Positions 1 through 14,654 of a DNA stretch of 64,000 nucleotides are shown here, one piece after another (positions within the stretch are counted from its first letter, which is position 1; each line of letters starts with the position of its first letter). Source of the stretch: Sphingobium yanoikuyae (GTDB lineage Bacteria > Pseudomonadota > Alphaproteobacteria > Sphingomonadales > Sphingomonadaceae). The translations under genes were made by a program, and so were the position numbers. The DNA lies in the NCBI RefSeq assembly GCF_013001025.1, contig NZ_CP053021.1, forward strand, positions 2,818,001 to 2,882,000. The letters are read 5' to 3'. A model generated the notes under the pieces. The model was not told the DNA's origin, did not search any database, and saw only the letters and a list, made by a program, of their open reading frames with translations.

Positions 1-20
1 CGGCAGGCAGTTTCACGGGA

Positions 21-497
21 TCAGATGAACGCGATCTTGTCGACCAGGTAGAATTTGTCGCCCGACGGGACCGACACTTCCACCTCGTCACCGACCTCGC
101 GGCCGATCAGCGCACGGCCCAGCGGGCTGTTATAGCTGATCATGCCCGCCTTGGCATCCGCCTCGGCCTGGCCCACGATCTGATATTTGACCGGCTTGTC
201 GTCCTCGTCCAGCAGGGTCACGGTCGCGCCGAACACGATCTTGTTACCCGACAGGGTGGTCGGATCGATGATCTGGGCGCGCGACAGCTTGTCTTCCAGG
301 TCGGAAATCGTTGCCTCGACCTGCCCCTGCCGTTCCTTGGCGGCGTGATATTCGGCATTTTCCGACAGGTCGCCGTGGGCACGAGCTTCCTCGATGGCGT
401 CCACGATCAGAGGGCGCTCGGCCTTCAGTTCGCGGAGCTGCGCATTGAGCTTGTCATAGCCCACCTGCAGCATCGGCATCTTCTCGACGGTCGCCAT
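21..497 (-). CDS. greA: Transcription elongation factor GreA
   Basis: GreA binds the RNA polymerase secondary channel and stimulates cleavage of backtracked transcripts. The 158-residue product has the family length, an N-terminal coiled coil (about residues 10-75) and a C-terminal FKBP-like domain. The coiled-coil tip reads [12 protein letters not shown], which contains the acidic residues (D and E) that place the catalytic magnesium. The ATG at 497 was chosen because the protein then begins MATVEKMPM as in other GreA proteins; an upstream in-frame ATG at 560 would add 21 residues with no family resemblance. It is the last gene of a carA-rraB-carB-greA run, 81 bp after carB. Function is secure. 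Confidence 0.96.
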   Translation of the reverse strand: MATVEKMPMLQVGYDKLNAQLRELKAERPLIVDAIEEARAHGDLSENAEYHAAKERQGQVEATISDLEDKLSRAQIIDPTTLSGNKIVFGATVTLLDEDDKPVKYQIVGQAEADAKAGMISYNSPLGRALIGREVGDEVEVSVPSGDKFYLVDKIAFI

Positions 498-578
498 TAT
501 TGCAAATCCTTCGTCAAAACTTCCCTTTGGCGGCGCCGAACGTGGCGCCACCCGCAGCATGCTTCCTGGTGAAGGGGA

Positions 579-3914
<3,336 letters not shown>

Positions 3915-3972
3915 TATTTGGCCTCTGATTTACAGTTGAAGGCGCTCACGCGCACAATTTGAATAATGGCGG

Positions 3973-4341
3973 TCAATGCACGCCTCCCGCCTGCGCCTCG
4001 CAGCCCCAGCCGTCATATTCGACGCCGCAGAGGATTTCGATCTGGAGGCATTTGCGGGTCAGCGCGCGGATCGAGGCTTCGTCGACCGGTTGCACGCATT
4101 CCAGGAACAGGAACAGGTCGCCTTCCTCATCTTCCTCGCGGTCCAGTTCGACGAAGCCGAACTGGCTGGCGATGGTCAGGACGCGCTCGAAATCCTTCTC
4201 GCTGCCCCGGAAGCTGACATCCACGGGTCGCGCGAGACGCGCGACGTCGCCATTGCGCTTCAGGTTGGCGAGAACCTCACGGTCCGCCTCCCACTCTGCG
4301 GCGAGGCGCGCTTCGTCAACCGGGGGCAGGTTCTGGCTCAC
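3973..4341 (-). CDS. RraB-family protein (RNase E regulator homologue), inside the car operon
   Basis: The 122-residue acidic protein resembles the ribonuclease E inhibitor RraB family. The clearest match is the C-terminal VEYDGWG motif, which E. coli RraB also has, plus the acidic centre (DREEDEEGDLFLFLE). In gammaproteobacteria RraB binds RNase E and changes its substrate choice; whether this protein does so is inference. The start is taken as GTG at 4341, because GTG and the carA stop TGA share the bases GTGA, a standard coupling arrangement; a longer frame reaching 4470 would overlap carA for 130 bp with non-homologous residues. Position between carA and carB implies cotranscription with pyrimidine/arginine synthesis. 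Confidence 0.85.
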   Translation of the reverse strand: MSQNLPPVDEARLAAEWEADREVLANLKRNGDVARLARPVDVSFRGSEKDFERVLTIASQFGFVELDREEDEEGDLFLFLECVQPVDEASIRALTRKCLQIEILCGVEYDGWGCEAQAGGVH

Positions 4342-5516
4342 GCGGCGACCGCACCCTTGAGGCCATCGACGAACTTCTTGAACAGGTAGAAGCTGTCCTG
4401 CGGGCCGGGCGAGGCTTCGGGGTGATACTGGACCGAAAAGGCGTTCTTGTCGGTCAGTTCGATGCCGCAATTGCTGCCGTCGAACAGCGAGACATGGGTC
4501 GAGCGCGCATTGGCCGGCAGCGTGTCGACATCGACGGCGAAGCCATGGTTCATGCTGGTGATCTCGACCAGACCGTCCGACAGGCGCTTGACCGGATGGT
4601 TGGCGCCGCGATGGCCCTGATGCATCTTGATCGTCTTCGCGCCGACGGCCAGGCCCAGAAGCTGGTGGCCAAGGCAGATGCCGAAGACGGGGATGTCGGC
4701 GGCCAGTACCTGCTGGATCACCGGCACGGCATAGTCGCCGGTCGCGGCCGGATCGCCAGGGCCGTTCGACAGGAACACGCCGTCGGGATTGAGCGCCTTG
4801 ACCTGGTCAAAGGTCGCGGTAGCGGGCAGCACGGTGACGCGCGCGCCGGCCTTCACCAGATTACGGAAGATGTTGTTCTTCGCGCCATAATCGATGGCAA
4901 CGACATGGGGGCGTTCATCACCCGCTTCATTGAGGCCATAGCCATGGCCGATGGTCCAGATGCCGTCCTTCCACAGGCGGCTTTCCTTGCCCGTGACTTC
5001 GATGGCGAGGTCCATGCCTTCAAGGCCCGGCCAGGCGGCCGCCTTGGCCGCGAGCGCGGCGATGTCGAAATTGCCGTCGGGATCATAAGCGATGACGACG
5101 TTGGGCGCGCCCTTCTCGCGGATCAGCCTAGTCAGCGCGCGGGTGTCGACACCGGCGAGGCCGATGCGGCCCTTGTCCTTCATCCACTGGTCGAACGGTT
5201 CGACATTGCGGAAATTGCTGGGCGCGGTGACGTCCTGGCGCACGATGCAACCCAGCGCATAGGGGCTGTCGGCTTCGACGTCGTCGAGATTGGTGCCGAC
5301 ATTGCCGATATGCGGGAAGGTGAAGGTGATGATCTGCCCGGCATAGGAGGGATCGGTCATGATCTCCTGATAGCCGGTGATCGAGGTGTTGAAGCAGAGT
5401 TCGCCGACCGCGTCGCCGACCGCGCCGAAGCCGCGACCGAAGACGGCGGAGCCATCGGCAAAAACCAATACCCCTGTCGCTCCTTTGGGCACAATGAGGG
5501 TCTTGGCGTCAGCCAT
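4338..5516 (-). CDS. carA: Carbamoyl-phosphate synthase small subunit
   Basis: CarA is the glutaminase subunit that supplies ammonia to CarB. The 392 residues match the family length. The N-terminal CPSase small-chain domain is followed by a class I glutamine amidotransferase domain with the nucleophile motif FGICLGHQLL and the catalytic HPE in YHPEASPGP. The stop codon overlaps the GTG start of the rraB-like gene by 4 bp. The 153-bp region upstream is shared with the divergent YqeY-like gene and must hold the operon promoter; I see no obvious leader peptide or attenuator there. Confidence 0.97.
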   Translation of the reverse strand: MADAKTLIVPKGATGVLVFADGSAVFGRGFGAVGDAVGELCFNTSITGYQEIMTDPSYAGQIITFTFPHIGNVGTNLDDVEADSPYALGCIVRQDVTAPSNFRNVEPFDQWMKDKGRIGLAGVDTRALTRLIREKGAPNVVIAYDPDGNFDIAALAAKAAAWPGLEGMDLAIEVTGKESRLWKDGIWTIGHGYGLNEAGDERPHVVAIDYGAKNNIFRNLVKAGARVTVLPATATFDQVKALNPDGVFLSNGPGDPAATGDYAVPVIQQVLAADIPVFGICLGHQLLGLAVGAKTIKMHQGHRGANHPVKRLSDGLVEITSMNHGFAVDVDTLPANARSTHVSLFDGSNCGIELTDKNAFSVQYHPEASPGPQDSFYLFKKFVDGLKGAVAA

Positions 5517-5669
5517 GGTCTGCGGTCCTTTATGCTTTTGCGGGAACCCGTCTGGTGCGGGTTAAACGGCCGGTCACCTATTCCCGCAACGCGTGAAGGT
5601 CAACGTCTGTTAAAAATCTCTTTTCGCATTATATCTACTCCTTTCCCGAGAAACAGGATTAATTCGCCC

Positions 5670-6122
5670 ATGATTCGCGACACCATCAAGAGCGCCCAAG
5701 TGGAGTCCATGAAGGCCGGCGACAAGGATCGCCTGGCTGCCGTGCGCCTGATCCTGGCCAAGCTCAAGGATCGCGACATCGAACTGCGCACCGCCAGCAA
5801 TGTGCCCGACGACGACACAGTCGTGGTCGAGGTGCTGCAGAAGATGGTGAAGCAGCGCCGCGAATCGATCGACATGTTCAAGAGCGGTGGCCGCGACGAA
5901 CTGGCGGCCAAGGAACAGGCCGAGCTGGACGTGATCGAAACCTTCCTGCCTGCGCAGCTGAGCGAGGACGAGACCCGCGCCGCGATCGAGGGCATCAAGG
6001 CCGAGATCGGCGCGGAAAGCGTCAAGGACATGGGCAAGGTGATGGCCGTGCTCAAGGAACGCCATGGCGCGGTGATCGACATGAGCAAGGCGAGCGGGCT
6101 GGTGAAGGCGGCGCTGAGCTGA
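5670..6122 (+). CDS. GatB/YqeY domain protein
   Basis: This 150-residue protein is a stand-alone YqeY, homologous to the C-terminal tail domain of the GatB subunit of the tRNA-dependent amidotransferase. It has the usual two helical parts, an N-terminal part with DRLAAVRLILAKLKDRDIE and a C-terminal part with VKDMGKVMAVLKERHG. The family probably binds tRNA, but the cellular role is not settled. The ATG at 5670 gives MIRDTIKSAQ, the typical beginning; a much longer frame reaching back across carA is spurious. In many bacteria yqeY lies beside dnaG and rpoD, as here, except that a mobile element now separates it from dnaG. Confidence 0.92.
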   Translation: MIRDTIKSAQVESMKAGDKDRLAAVRLILAKLKDRDIELRTASNVPDDDTVVVEVLQKMVKQRRESIDMFKSGGRDELAAKEQAELDVIETFLPAQLSEDETRAAIEGIKAEIGAESVKDMGKVMAVLKERHGAVIDMSKASGLVKAALS

Positions 6123-6163
6123 GTTAGCACCGGGCTGACACGCGCATGCGATACTGACATAAT

Positions 6164-6201
6164 AGCCCCTCCCTTCCAAGGGAGGGGTTGGGGTGGGTGA
6201 T
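6164..6201. repeat. Left 38-bp terminal inverted repeat of the DUF559 element
   Basis: This arm is the exact reverse complement of 6560-6597. Its outer part folds on itself (10-bp arms around CC) and its inner part is the G-rich GGTTGGGGTGGGTGA. The ATG of the nuclease gene is at 6200-6202, so the repeat acts as its leader. Confidence 0.9.
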
Positions 6202-6601
6202 GGCGCTGCGCATCAATGCGAGACTCGGTCAATTTGCGCGCAAGATGCGGCGCGAGCCCACGGAATATGAACGCCGCCTTTGGGGCGCCCTACGCGGTTC
6301 CCAGCTGGACGGCTTCAAATTCCGCCGACAAGCCGTGATCGAACCCTATATCTGCGACTTTCTCTGCCCCCTCCTCGGCCTCATCATAGAAGTCGATGAT
6401 GATAGCCATGATGCTATCAAGGATCGAGATAGAGACTTTGACCTTGCACATCAGGGCTATCTGGTTTTGCGCTTCTCCAACATCGACATTCGGGATAATC
6501 TGGAAGGCGTGCTGAGCGTCATTCTGGATCGCGCCCGCGCCATGCCGGAAAGGCAGAAGATCACCCACCCCAACCCCTCCCTTGGAAGGGAGGGGCTTTA
6601 A
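6200..6601 (+). CDS. DUF559 endonuclease-like protein (cargo of the palindromic element)
   Basis: The 133-residue protein belongs to the DUF559 family, a Vsr-like PD-(D/E)XK nuclease fold. Visible family hallmarks in order are the N-terminal LRR-type region (MRREPTEYERRLWGALR), the core strand motif FKFRRQAVIEPYICDF, the putative catalytic IEVDDDSHD, and VLRFSNIDI near the end. Active-site acidic residues are therefore retained. The ATG at 6200 is preferred to a TTG at 6188. The last dozen residues (ITHPNPSLGREGL) are encoded by the right inverted repeat. The stop is 4 bp before the dnaG start codon. Biochemical activity is unknown; a role in moving the surrounding palindrome is my inference. 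Confidence 0.85.
   Translation: MALRINARLGQFARKMRREPTEYERRLWGALRGSQLDGFKFRRQAVIEPYICDFLCPLLGLIIEVDDDSHDAIKDRDRDFDLAHQGYLVLRFSNIDIRDNLEGVLSVILDRARAMPERQKITHPNPSLGREGL
6560..6597. repeat. Right 38-bp terminal inverted repeat, adjoining the dnaG start
   Basis: This is the exact inverted copy of 6164-6201. It encodes the C terminus of the DUF559 protein on the plus strand. Its AAGGGAGGGG lies about 10 nt before the dnaG ATG at 6606 and is the only purine-rich Shine-Dalgarno candidate for dnaG. Confidence 0.9.
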
Positions 6602-6605
6602 TTAG

Positions 6606-8495
6606 ATGACCCTCACGCCCCAATGGCTGGACGAGCTGCGCGCGCGGACGTCGCTTTCGACGTTGATCGGCAAGACCGTGAAGGTGCAGAAGGCGGGCCG
6701 CGAGTATAAGGCCTGCTGCCCCTTCCATAACGAGAAGACGCCCAGCTTCACGATCAACGACGAGAAGGGCTTTTATCACTGCTTCGGCTGCGGCGCGCAT
6801 GGCGATGCGATCCGCTGGATGACCGACCAGCGCGGCCTGCCCTTCATGGAGGCCGTGAAGGAACTGGCGGCAACCGCCGGCATGGAAGTGCCCGCCGCCG
6901 ATCCGCGCGCAGCCAAGCGCGCCGAGCAGACCAAGGGGCTGCATGACGCAATGGCGGCGGCGCAGAGCTTCTTCGAGGACCAGCTTGGCGGCATCGACGG
7001 CGGCGACGCCCGCGCCTATCTCGCCAAGCGCGGCATCAGCGATGCAACCCGGCGCACGTTTGGCTTTGGCTATTCGCCGGATTCGCGCGGGAAGCTCAAG
7101 ACGTCGCTGCGCGATTTTGGTGAGCCGATGCTGGTCGAGGCCGGCTTGCTCATCGACCCTGACGGCGAACGTGACACGTACGATAGGTTCCGCGGTCGCC
7201 TCATGCTGCCGATCCGCGATATTCGCGGCCGGGTGATCGCCTTTGGCGGCCGGATCATCGGCCAGGGCGAACCCAAATATCTGAACTCGCCCGACACCCC
7301 GCTCTTCGACAAGGGGCGTACCCTCTACAATATCGACCGCGCCTCCCCCGCCAGCCGGCAAAGCGGCCGGGTGATCGTGGTCGAGGGCTATATGGATGTG
7401 ATCGCGCTGGCCCAGGCCGGTTTCGGCGACGCCGTCGCGCCGCTCGGCACGGCGCTGACCGAACATCAGATCGAACGACTGTGGAAGATGGTCGAGGTGC
7501 CGATATTGTGCTTCGACGGCGATGCGGCCGGGCAGAAGGCGGCGATCCGCGCGGCGACCCGCGCCCTCCCCCTGCTGCGTCCCGGCCATAGCCTGGCCTT
7601 CGCCACCCTGCCCGCCGGGCAAGACCCCGACGACCTGCTCCGCGCCGAGGGGCCGCGCGCGATGGACGCGGTGCTGGCTGGCGCCCAGCCGCTGGTCGAT
7701 CGCCTGTGGGAGCATGAGCAGAAAGTCGGTCCGCTCGACACGCCCGAACAGAAGGCGGCGCTCAAGCAGCGGCTGGCCGCCCATAGCGACTCGATCCAGC
7801 ATCCCGATGTCCGCGCGCTCTATGCCCAGGCATTCCGGGAGCGCTATGACGCGCTCTTCTTTGCCCGGCCGGATCGGTTTGGCGGCGGCCAGCGTGCCCC
7901 GCGCGGCTCCGGTGGCGGTGGCAGCCGCGCCGGCTGGCAGCGCGACAAGAAGGGCAATTGGAAGCCGCCCATCCCGCCCGCCGGCAACGAGGCGCGGGAG
8001 ATCGGTGCGAGCGGCATGGAACATCGGTTGCTGCGCGCGATTTTGGCCAGCCTGCTGCGCGATCCGGAGCAGATTATCCTGCACCGCGAGACGCTGTCAG
8101 GTCTGCGAATCGGCGATCCCGCGCTGGCGCGATTGCTGGATGCGATGATCGCCGCATCCTTCCGCAAAGAAACAGTTGAAACGCAGGCCCTCCTTACCAT
8201 ATTGGGGCAAGGTGACTTGTATAATATGGCTAAGGGGATGCTCCGGGCCGATACGTTCACATTCACCCCACATAGGATGACAACCGACCCCAGTCGCGTG
8301 CAACGCGACCTGGACGAGGCCATCCGGGTGATGGCGCAAGGACCGGAGCTGGAAACGGCGCTGGCGGAGGCTACTAGACGGTTCGAGAGCGACTTCAGCG
8401 AAGAGAATTTCGCTGAACAGCAGCGCATCCGCGCGCTGAAAGCCGATCACGACAGCCGCCTGGCGGAACTGGCGCAGTCCGAAGACATTGTTTGA
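6606..8495 (+). CDS. dnaG: DNA primase
   Basis: DnaG synthesises RNA primers at the replication fork. The 629-residue protein has the N-terminal CHC2 zinc-binding domain (CPFH with C38 and H41, then CFGC with C59 and C62), a Toprim catalytic core with VVEGYMDVI and CFDGDAAGQ, and a C-terminal helicase-binding domain. Length is normal. A Gly/Arg-rich segment (RFGGGQRAPRGSGGGG) links core and C-terminal domain. The gene begins 4 bp after the DUF559 stop and draws its apparent ribosome-binding site from the mobile element's right repeat. rpoD follows 43 bp downstream, as in the classical dnaG-rpoD macromolecular synthesis operon. Confidence 0.98.
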   Translation: MTLTPQWLDELRARTSLSTLIGKTVKVQKAGREYKACCPFHNEKTPSFTINDEKGFYHCFGCGAHGDAIRWMTDQRGLPFMEAVKELAATAGMEVPAADPRAAKRAEQTKGLHDAMAAAQSFFEDQLGGIDGGDARAYLAKRGISDATRRTFGFGYSPDSRGKLKTSLRDFGEPMLVEAGLLIDPDGERDTYDRFRGRLMLPIRDIRGRVIAFGGRIIGQGEPKYLNSPDTPLFDKGRTLYNIDRASPASRQSGRVIVVEGYMDVIALAQAGFGDAVAPLGTALTEHQIERLWKMVEVPILCFDGDAAGQKAAIRAATRALPLLRPGHSLAFATLPAGQDPDDLLRAEGPRAMDAVLAGAQPLVDRLWEHEQKVGPLDTPEQKAALKQRLAAHSDSIQHPDVRALYAQAFRERYDALFFARPDRFGGGQRAPRGSGGGGSRAGWQRDKKGNWKPPIPPAGNEAREIGASGMEHRLLRAILASLLRDPEQIILHRETLSGLRIGDPALARLLDAMIAASFRKETVETQALLTILGQGDLYNMAKGMLRADTFTFTPHRMTTDPSRVQRDLDEAIRVMAQGPELETALAEATRRFESDFSEENFAEQQRIRALKADHDSRLAELAQSEDIV

Positions 8496-8538
8496 TTGAG
8501 GCTCGTTCCTGTTGGGACGACGGAGTTAAGGCGAATAG

Positions 8539-10578
<2,040 letters not shown>

Positions 10579-10603
10579 ATCCGGTCAGATTATCGCTTCA
10601 AAC

Positions 10604-10643
10604 AAGGGCCCGGCCGGACATTCCAGCCGGGCCTTTTGTTTTT
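10604..10643 (+). terminator. Rho-independent terminator after rpoD
   Basis: An 8-bp GC stem (GGCCCGGC / GCCGGGCC, extendable by A-T pairs) with an 11-nt loop is followed by TTTTGTTTTT. It lies 26 bp after the rpoD stop and should end the dnaG-rpoD transcript. Confidence 0.85.
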
Positions 10644-10798
10644 CAAGACGATAGCATCATTTGTTAACCATAATGGCCTAGACCATTGGTGCCACATTTG
10701 CGACCAGCCGAAGCGACAAGTTTAACCCGGCGTTTACGCACCTTGCCCTAGATTGTGCCCAGCGGCGCCCCTTACGCCGTTGCCACAGGGAAATTTCT

Positions 10799-11482
10799 AT
10801 GAGCGAAGTGACGGCGCTGCGCCGGGGCGACGATATTGCGCAAATCCTGGACATGCTGGTTCGGGCCGATGGCAGCTATAGCCACAGCTATCTGGCCCAG
10901 GCGAGCCAGGATGCCCGCTCGCGCGATGGCCTTGGCCTGCCCGACCTTGCCGATGCCGCCTATTATCTCTGCCTGCTCCATGGTCGCCATCCTGGCGTGA
11001 TCGATCACGCGGCCACCCGCTCGGTCGACAATGCCGCACGCCGCTGGCTGATCGAGGCCGCCGACGCCTTTGCGCGGGAGCGCGCCTATCTGACCCAGGT
11101 CACCGTGGCCGCCGGCCCCGCCCCCAGCACGGCGGGCCAGAGCAGTTGCGAAACCATCGTCAGTCAGCAGCGCCATGCGCTCGACATGCTGGCCCAGTCC
11201 GACCGGCGCGGTTGCGCCATGGGCTCAGCGATCGCGTTGGTGCTGGACTGGCGCGCCGTGCGCAAGCTGCTGGACATTGCCGCGCTTCGTGCGGGCATCG
11301 AACCGGTTCCCTGCTCTTTGCCCGATCATCGGGCAACGCTGGACGTGGCGCGCGCCATTGGTGGCGATCCGGCCGTTGATCGCGCGATCCAGTTCGGCAT
11401 GCGCCAACTCCTGGCCCAGCATCGTGGCCTGTGGGATGTGCTGGAGGCGCGCGCCGCCATCCGCCGGCAACAGCCGGCCTGA
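10799..11482 (+). CDS. Conserved hypothetical protein of sphingomonad type
   Basis: I do not recognise a functional family for this 227-residue protein, though proteins like it occur in sphingomonads. It is predicted soluble, mostly helical, with no signal peptide or membrane segment. A YYLCLLHGRHPGVIDHA segment and a C-terminal helical part (FGMRQLLAQHRGLWDVLEAR) are the most distinctive stretches. The ATG at 10799 has AGGGA eight bases upstream. It stands alone between the rpoD terminator and the MoxR ATPase gene, in the same direction as both. Confidence 0.7.
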   Translation: MSEVTALRRGDDIAQILDMLVRADGSYSHSYLAQASQDARSRDGLGLPDLADAAYYLCLLHGRHPGVIDHAATRSVDNAARRWLIEAADAFARERAYLTQVTVAAGPAPSTAGQSSCETIVSQQRHALDMLAQSDRRGCAMGSAIALVLDWRAVRKLLDIAALRAGIEPVPCSLPDHRATLDVARAIGGDPAVDRAIQFGMRQLLAQHRGLWDVLEARAAIRRQQPA

Positions 11483-11581
11483 TCCATCGCCCCACCGCTT
11501 GCCGCAACGCACAAACGCGTTGCGCCCCAATCCCGCTTTGCCTAGTCCGGTCCTCCAGCAATGATGGAGCGGAAGAGAGCC

Positions 11582-12427
<846 letters not shown>

Positions 12428-12677
12428 GGCCGCCGTCCAACCTGGCCGAATCGCGATCCTGACATTGACCGCACCCGGCTCTGTCGTGGCCGAAGGCGTC
12501 ATCCGGACCGATGCTGCGCCGCAATGGGCCTGTCACGGCCCGCAATTGTCGCAATTTCCGGGGCAAATAACACTGGCAGCGTGAAGGCGGCTTGCGCCCC
12601 TGCGGAATCCGTGATTTCCTGATCCTCTGTCATTCAAGGCCGCGCCAAGACGGTCTGGATCGAGAGAGAGGATGCCA

Positions 12678-13724
12678 ATGCCCCGACGTGCGTTGTTCCT
12701 ATGTTCGATGGCCCTCTGCCTAGCCCTGCCCTCGCTGGCGCAGGCGGCGGACGATATCGAGGCATGGACGCCCAGTGATACTGCCATAAGTGCCACCGCC
12801 GCCGGCATCAGCCTGCCGCAGACGGTCGCCAGCCTGTCGTTGACCAAGAGCGGCGAAGTATCGAACGGCGGCAAGGGCATCGACAATTACGCCCAATATA
12901 TTTCGCAGGATGGCGCCATCCAGGCGACCCTCTATGTCTATCTGCCCGCCTATGCCGACGCTTCACTCGCCGCCTACATGACCGACAAGGCGGTGATGGA
13001 GCGGTTTGGCGGCAAGACCCATCGCACCGCTTATGACAGCGTCGCCGCCGGCGCCCGCGCGGGCACGGCCATCCGCGCCGTCTATGATGATGCCGCCGAT
13101 GGCGCGCTGACCACGGCGGCCGCCTTTGCCCATGCCGGACGCTGGATGGTGAAGCTGCGCGTCACAGGGCCGACCGAACGCCGCGCCGAGGTGCTGGCCG
13201 GATTGGACGGCATGCTGGCCGGCCTGAAATTCGACGATGCGACAAGCCTGCACGAGACCAGCCCCGCCAGCTTCAGCGCCTGCCCGACCGGCGATGGCGG
13301 CGACGCGCGCCTGACCAAGGCCGTGCCAAGCGGCACCGCCGGCCAGCCTGTGCCGCAGGAGGTCCGCATCCCGCGCGAGGGCAAGGACAATCTGTGCATT
13401 CGCGGCACCGTCCAGACCGCACAGGGCAGCTATGACATGCTGCAGCAGACGGGGCGCAGCGATGGCGCGATCATCGTGCCGGTCGACGATAGCGGCACCG
13501 TTCTCGCCTTCGATCCCGCCACCCGCGACCTTGGCTATCAACTGTCGATCCATATGGTCGGCCAGACTGACCTTTACGGCGTCTATGACAAGGTGCCCAG
13601 CGGCCGTCAGATCGCCGCGATCCTGGACGGCAAGGATCCCCAGACCGCCCAGGCCGAAGCCACGGCACTCTATGCCGCCAATGGCGAGGTGACGATCAGC
13701 CAGGGGGCACGCAAGCCCAACTGA
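12678..13724 (+). CDS. Secreted hypothetical protein
   Basis: The 348-residue protein starts with a signal peptide (MPRRALFLCSMALCLALPSL, cleavage likely after LAQA), so it is exported, probably to the periplasm. I recognise no domain in the mature part; it contains one unpaired and one further cysteine region around SACPTGDGGD and LCIRGTV. The ATG at 12678 is preferred to the one at 12672 since GAGAGG then lies 6 bp before the start. It is followed by a hairpin terminator and faces a gene on the other strand. Confidence 0.7.
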   Translation: MPRRALFLCSMALCLALPSLAQAADDIEAWTPSDTAISATAAGISLPQTVASLSLTKSGEVSNGGKGIDNYAQYISQDGAIQATLYVYLPAYADASLAAYMTDKAVMERFGGKTHRTAYDSVAAGARAGTAIRAVYDDAADGALTTAAAFAHAGRWMVKLRVTGPTERRAEVLAGLDGMLAGLKFDDATSLHETSPASFSACPTGDGGDARLTKAVPSGTAGQPVPQEVRIPREGKDNLCIRGTVQTAQGSYDMLQQTGRSDGAIIVPVDDSGTVLAFDPATRDLGYQLSIHMVGQTDLYGVYDKVPSGRQIAAILDGKDPQTAQAEATALYAANGEVTISQGARKPN

Positions 13725-13743
13725 GGCGGTTTTAGAAAATCCT

Positions 13744-13775
13744 GGGCGCTCCGGACATTATCCGGAGCGCCCTTT
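13744..13775. terminator. Convergent hairpin terminator
   Basis: An 11-bp perfect stem (GGGCGCTCCGG / CCGGAGCGCCC) with a 7-nt loop lies between two convergent genes ending at 13724 and 13785. The T run on the plus strand is short (TTT), while the minus strand downstream reads GGATTTT, so it may serve both directions. Confidence 0.7.
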
Positions 13776-13784
13776 CGCTTCCGA

Positions 13785-14654
13785 TCAGCGACCGGGGCAC
13801 ACGCCGACGCGCTCCCCCGACAATTCGGTCTTCAGGCTCCCGAAGAAGCGAGGCTTCTCAGGCCCCTTCCCGCGCGGCCCGCGTCCGCCAACCGTCTTGT
13901 GTTCGGCAGATGCCTCCAGCGCATCGCCCGTGACCGTTCCGTTCATCCTGCCATAGGAAAAGCCGCCATGCGCACGGCCGCAATATAGTCGCCCCTCGAA
14001 TTTGCGCCCTGACACAGTGACCCGCCATTGGCGGCATCCATGCGGGCCACCGGCCCCAGCCGGCCGGGGCGGCCCCTCCACGGCATAGCGGATCGCCAGG
14101 TCATCGCGGCGGTCGGGAATGCAGGCCTCCCACTGGCGGGTGCCGGGAGGATGATGTCCGGATATGCTGCTTACATAGGTGCCAATCTCGGTAAAGCGCC
14201 ACAGGCCAGGATTGATGGCATGGCGCGCGCCGGTGACGATGATCGCGTCGGATTTTTCGGCTTCGTCCGCTTGTGCATCCTGCCCGGCAGGGGCGGTTTC
14301 AAGTGCGGCCTCGCTCACCAGTGCAGGCAGGGTACCCCGATGATTGGCGAGATCATCGATCCGGGCATTGACACATTGCTTGGCCTCTTCGCGCCTTATC
14401 TTCCCGTCAAGCAGGCATTGCTGCAGCAACATGCAGATCGCCCGGTCGGCGGCCGGCGTGCCGGTCGTCCCGTCGAGATTGCAGGCCTTGAGCCAGGGGC
14501 CACGAAGCGCATATTCGATGTTGATGATCTTCATCCGGGCGGCGATCACGACGATCTCGTCCTGGGCCTGCTGGGGCGTATCGGTCCCCAGCGCCGCGCC
14601 CGACGCGCCGAGCAGCGCCAAAGCCACACCCCGCGTCCATCGCCGTCCCGCCAT
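13785..14654 (-). CDS. Exported hypothetical protein
   Basis: This 289-residue protein has an N-terminal export signal (MAGRRWTRGVALALLGASGA). The mature part contains DEIVVIAARMKIINIEYAL and, later, SDAIIVTGARHAINPG. These two short segments resemble the EIVVTAxR motif seen near TonB-box regions in sphingomonads, but there is no beta-barrel domain. Several cysteines (CNLDG, CMLLQQC, CVNARI, CIPDR, CRQWR, YCGRAH) could form disulphides. The ATG at 14654 is chosen because GAGGAGAGG precedes it; the frame is open to 14756. No function can be assigned. Confidence 0.65.
   Translation of the reverse strand: MAGRRWTRGVALALLGASGAALGTDTPQQAQDEIVVIAARMKIINIEYALRGPWLKACNLDGTTGTPAADRAICMLLQQCLLDGKIRREEAKQCVNARIDDLANHRGTLPALVSEAALETAPAGQDAQADEAEKSDAIIVTGARHAINPGLWRFTEIGTYVSSISGHHPPGTRQWEACIPDRRDDLAIRYAVEGPPRPAGAGGPHGCRQWRVTVSGRKFEGRLYCGRAHGGFSYGRMNGTVTGDALEASAEHKTVGGRGPRGKGPEKPRFFGSLKTELSGERVGVCPGR

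Larger units (their letters stand above)
6164..6597. mobile_element. Palindrome-flanked element carrying a DUF559 nuclease gene
   Basis: The 434-bp unit is bounded by perfect 38-bp inverted repeats (6164-6201 and 6560-6597). Each repeat is itself a hairpin: CCCCTCCCTT and AAGGGAGGGG separated by two C. The only cargo is one DUF559 gene, whose start codon sits in the left repeat and whose last codons are inside the right repeat. A TAAT is found immediately left of the element and one base to the right of it, a possible but weak target duplication. Two 119-bp relatives without cargo occur at 18788-18906 and 56931-57049. Mobility is inferred from the ends and the dispersed copies; no transposase is present. 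Confidence 0.7.

Noticed and set aside
4422..6122. A 566-codon plus-strand frame ending in the YqeY-like protein
   Set aside because: Only the last 150 codons match YqeY; the rest is antisense to carA. The true start is 5670.
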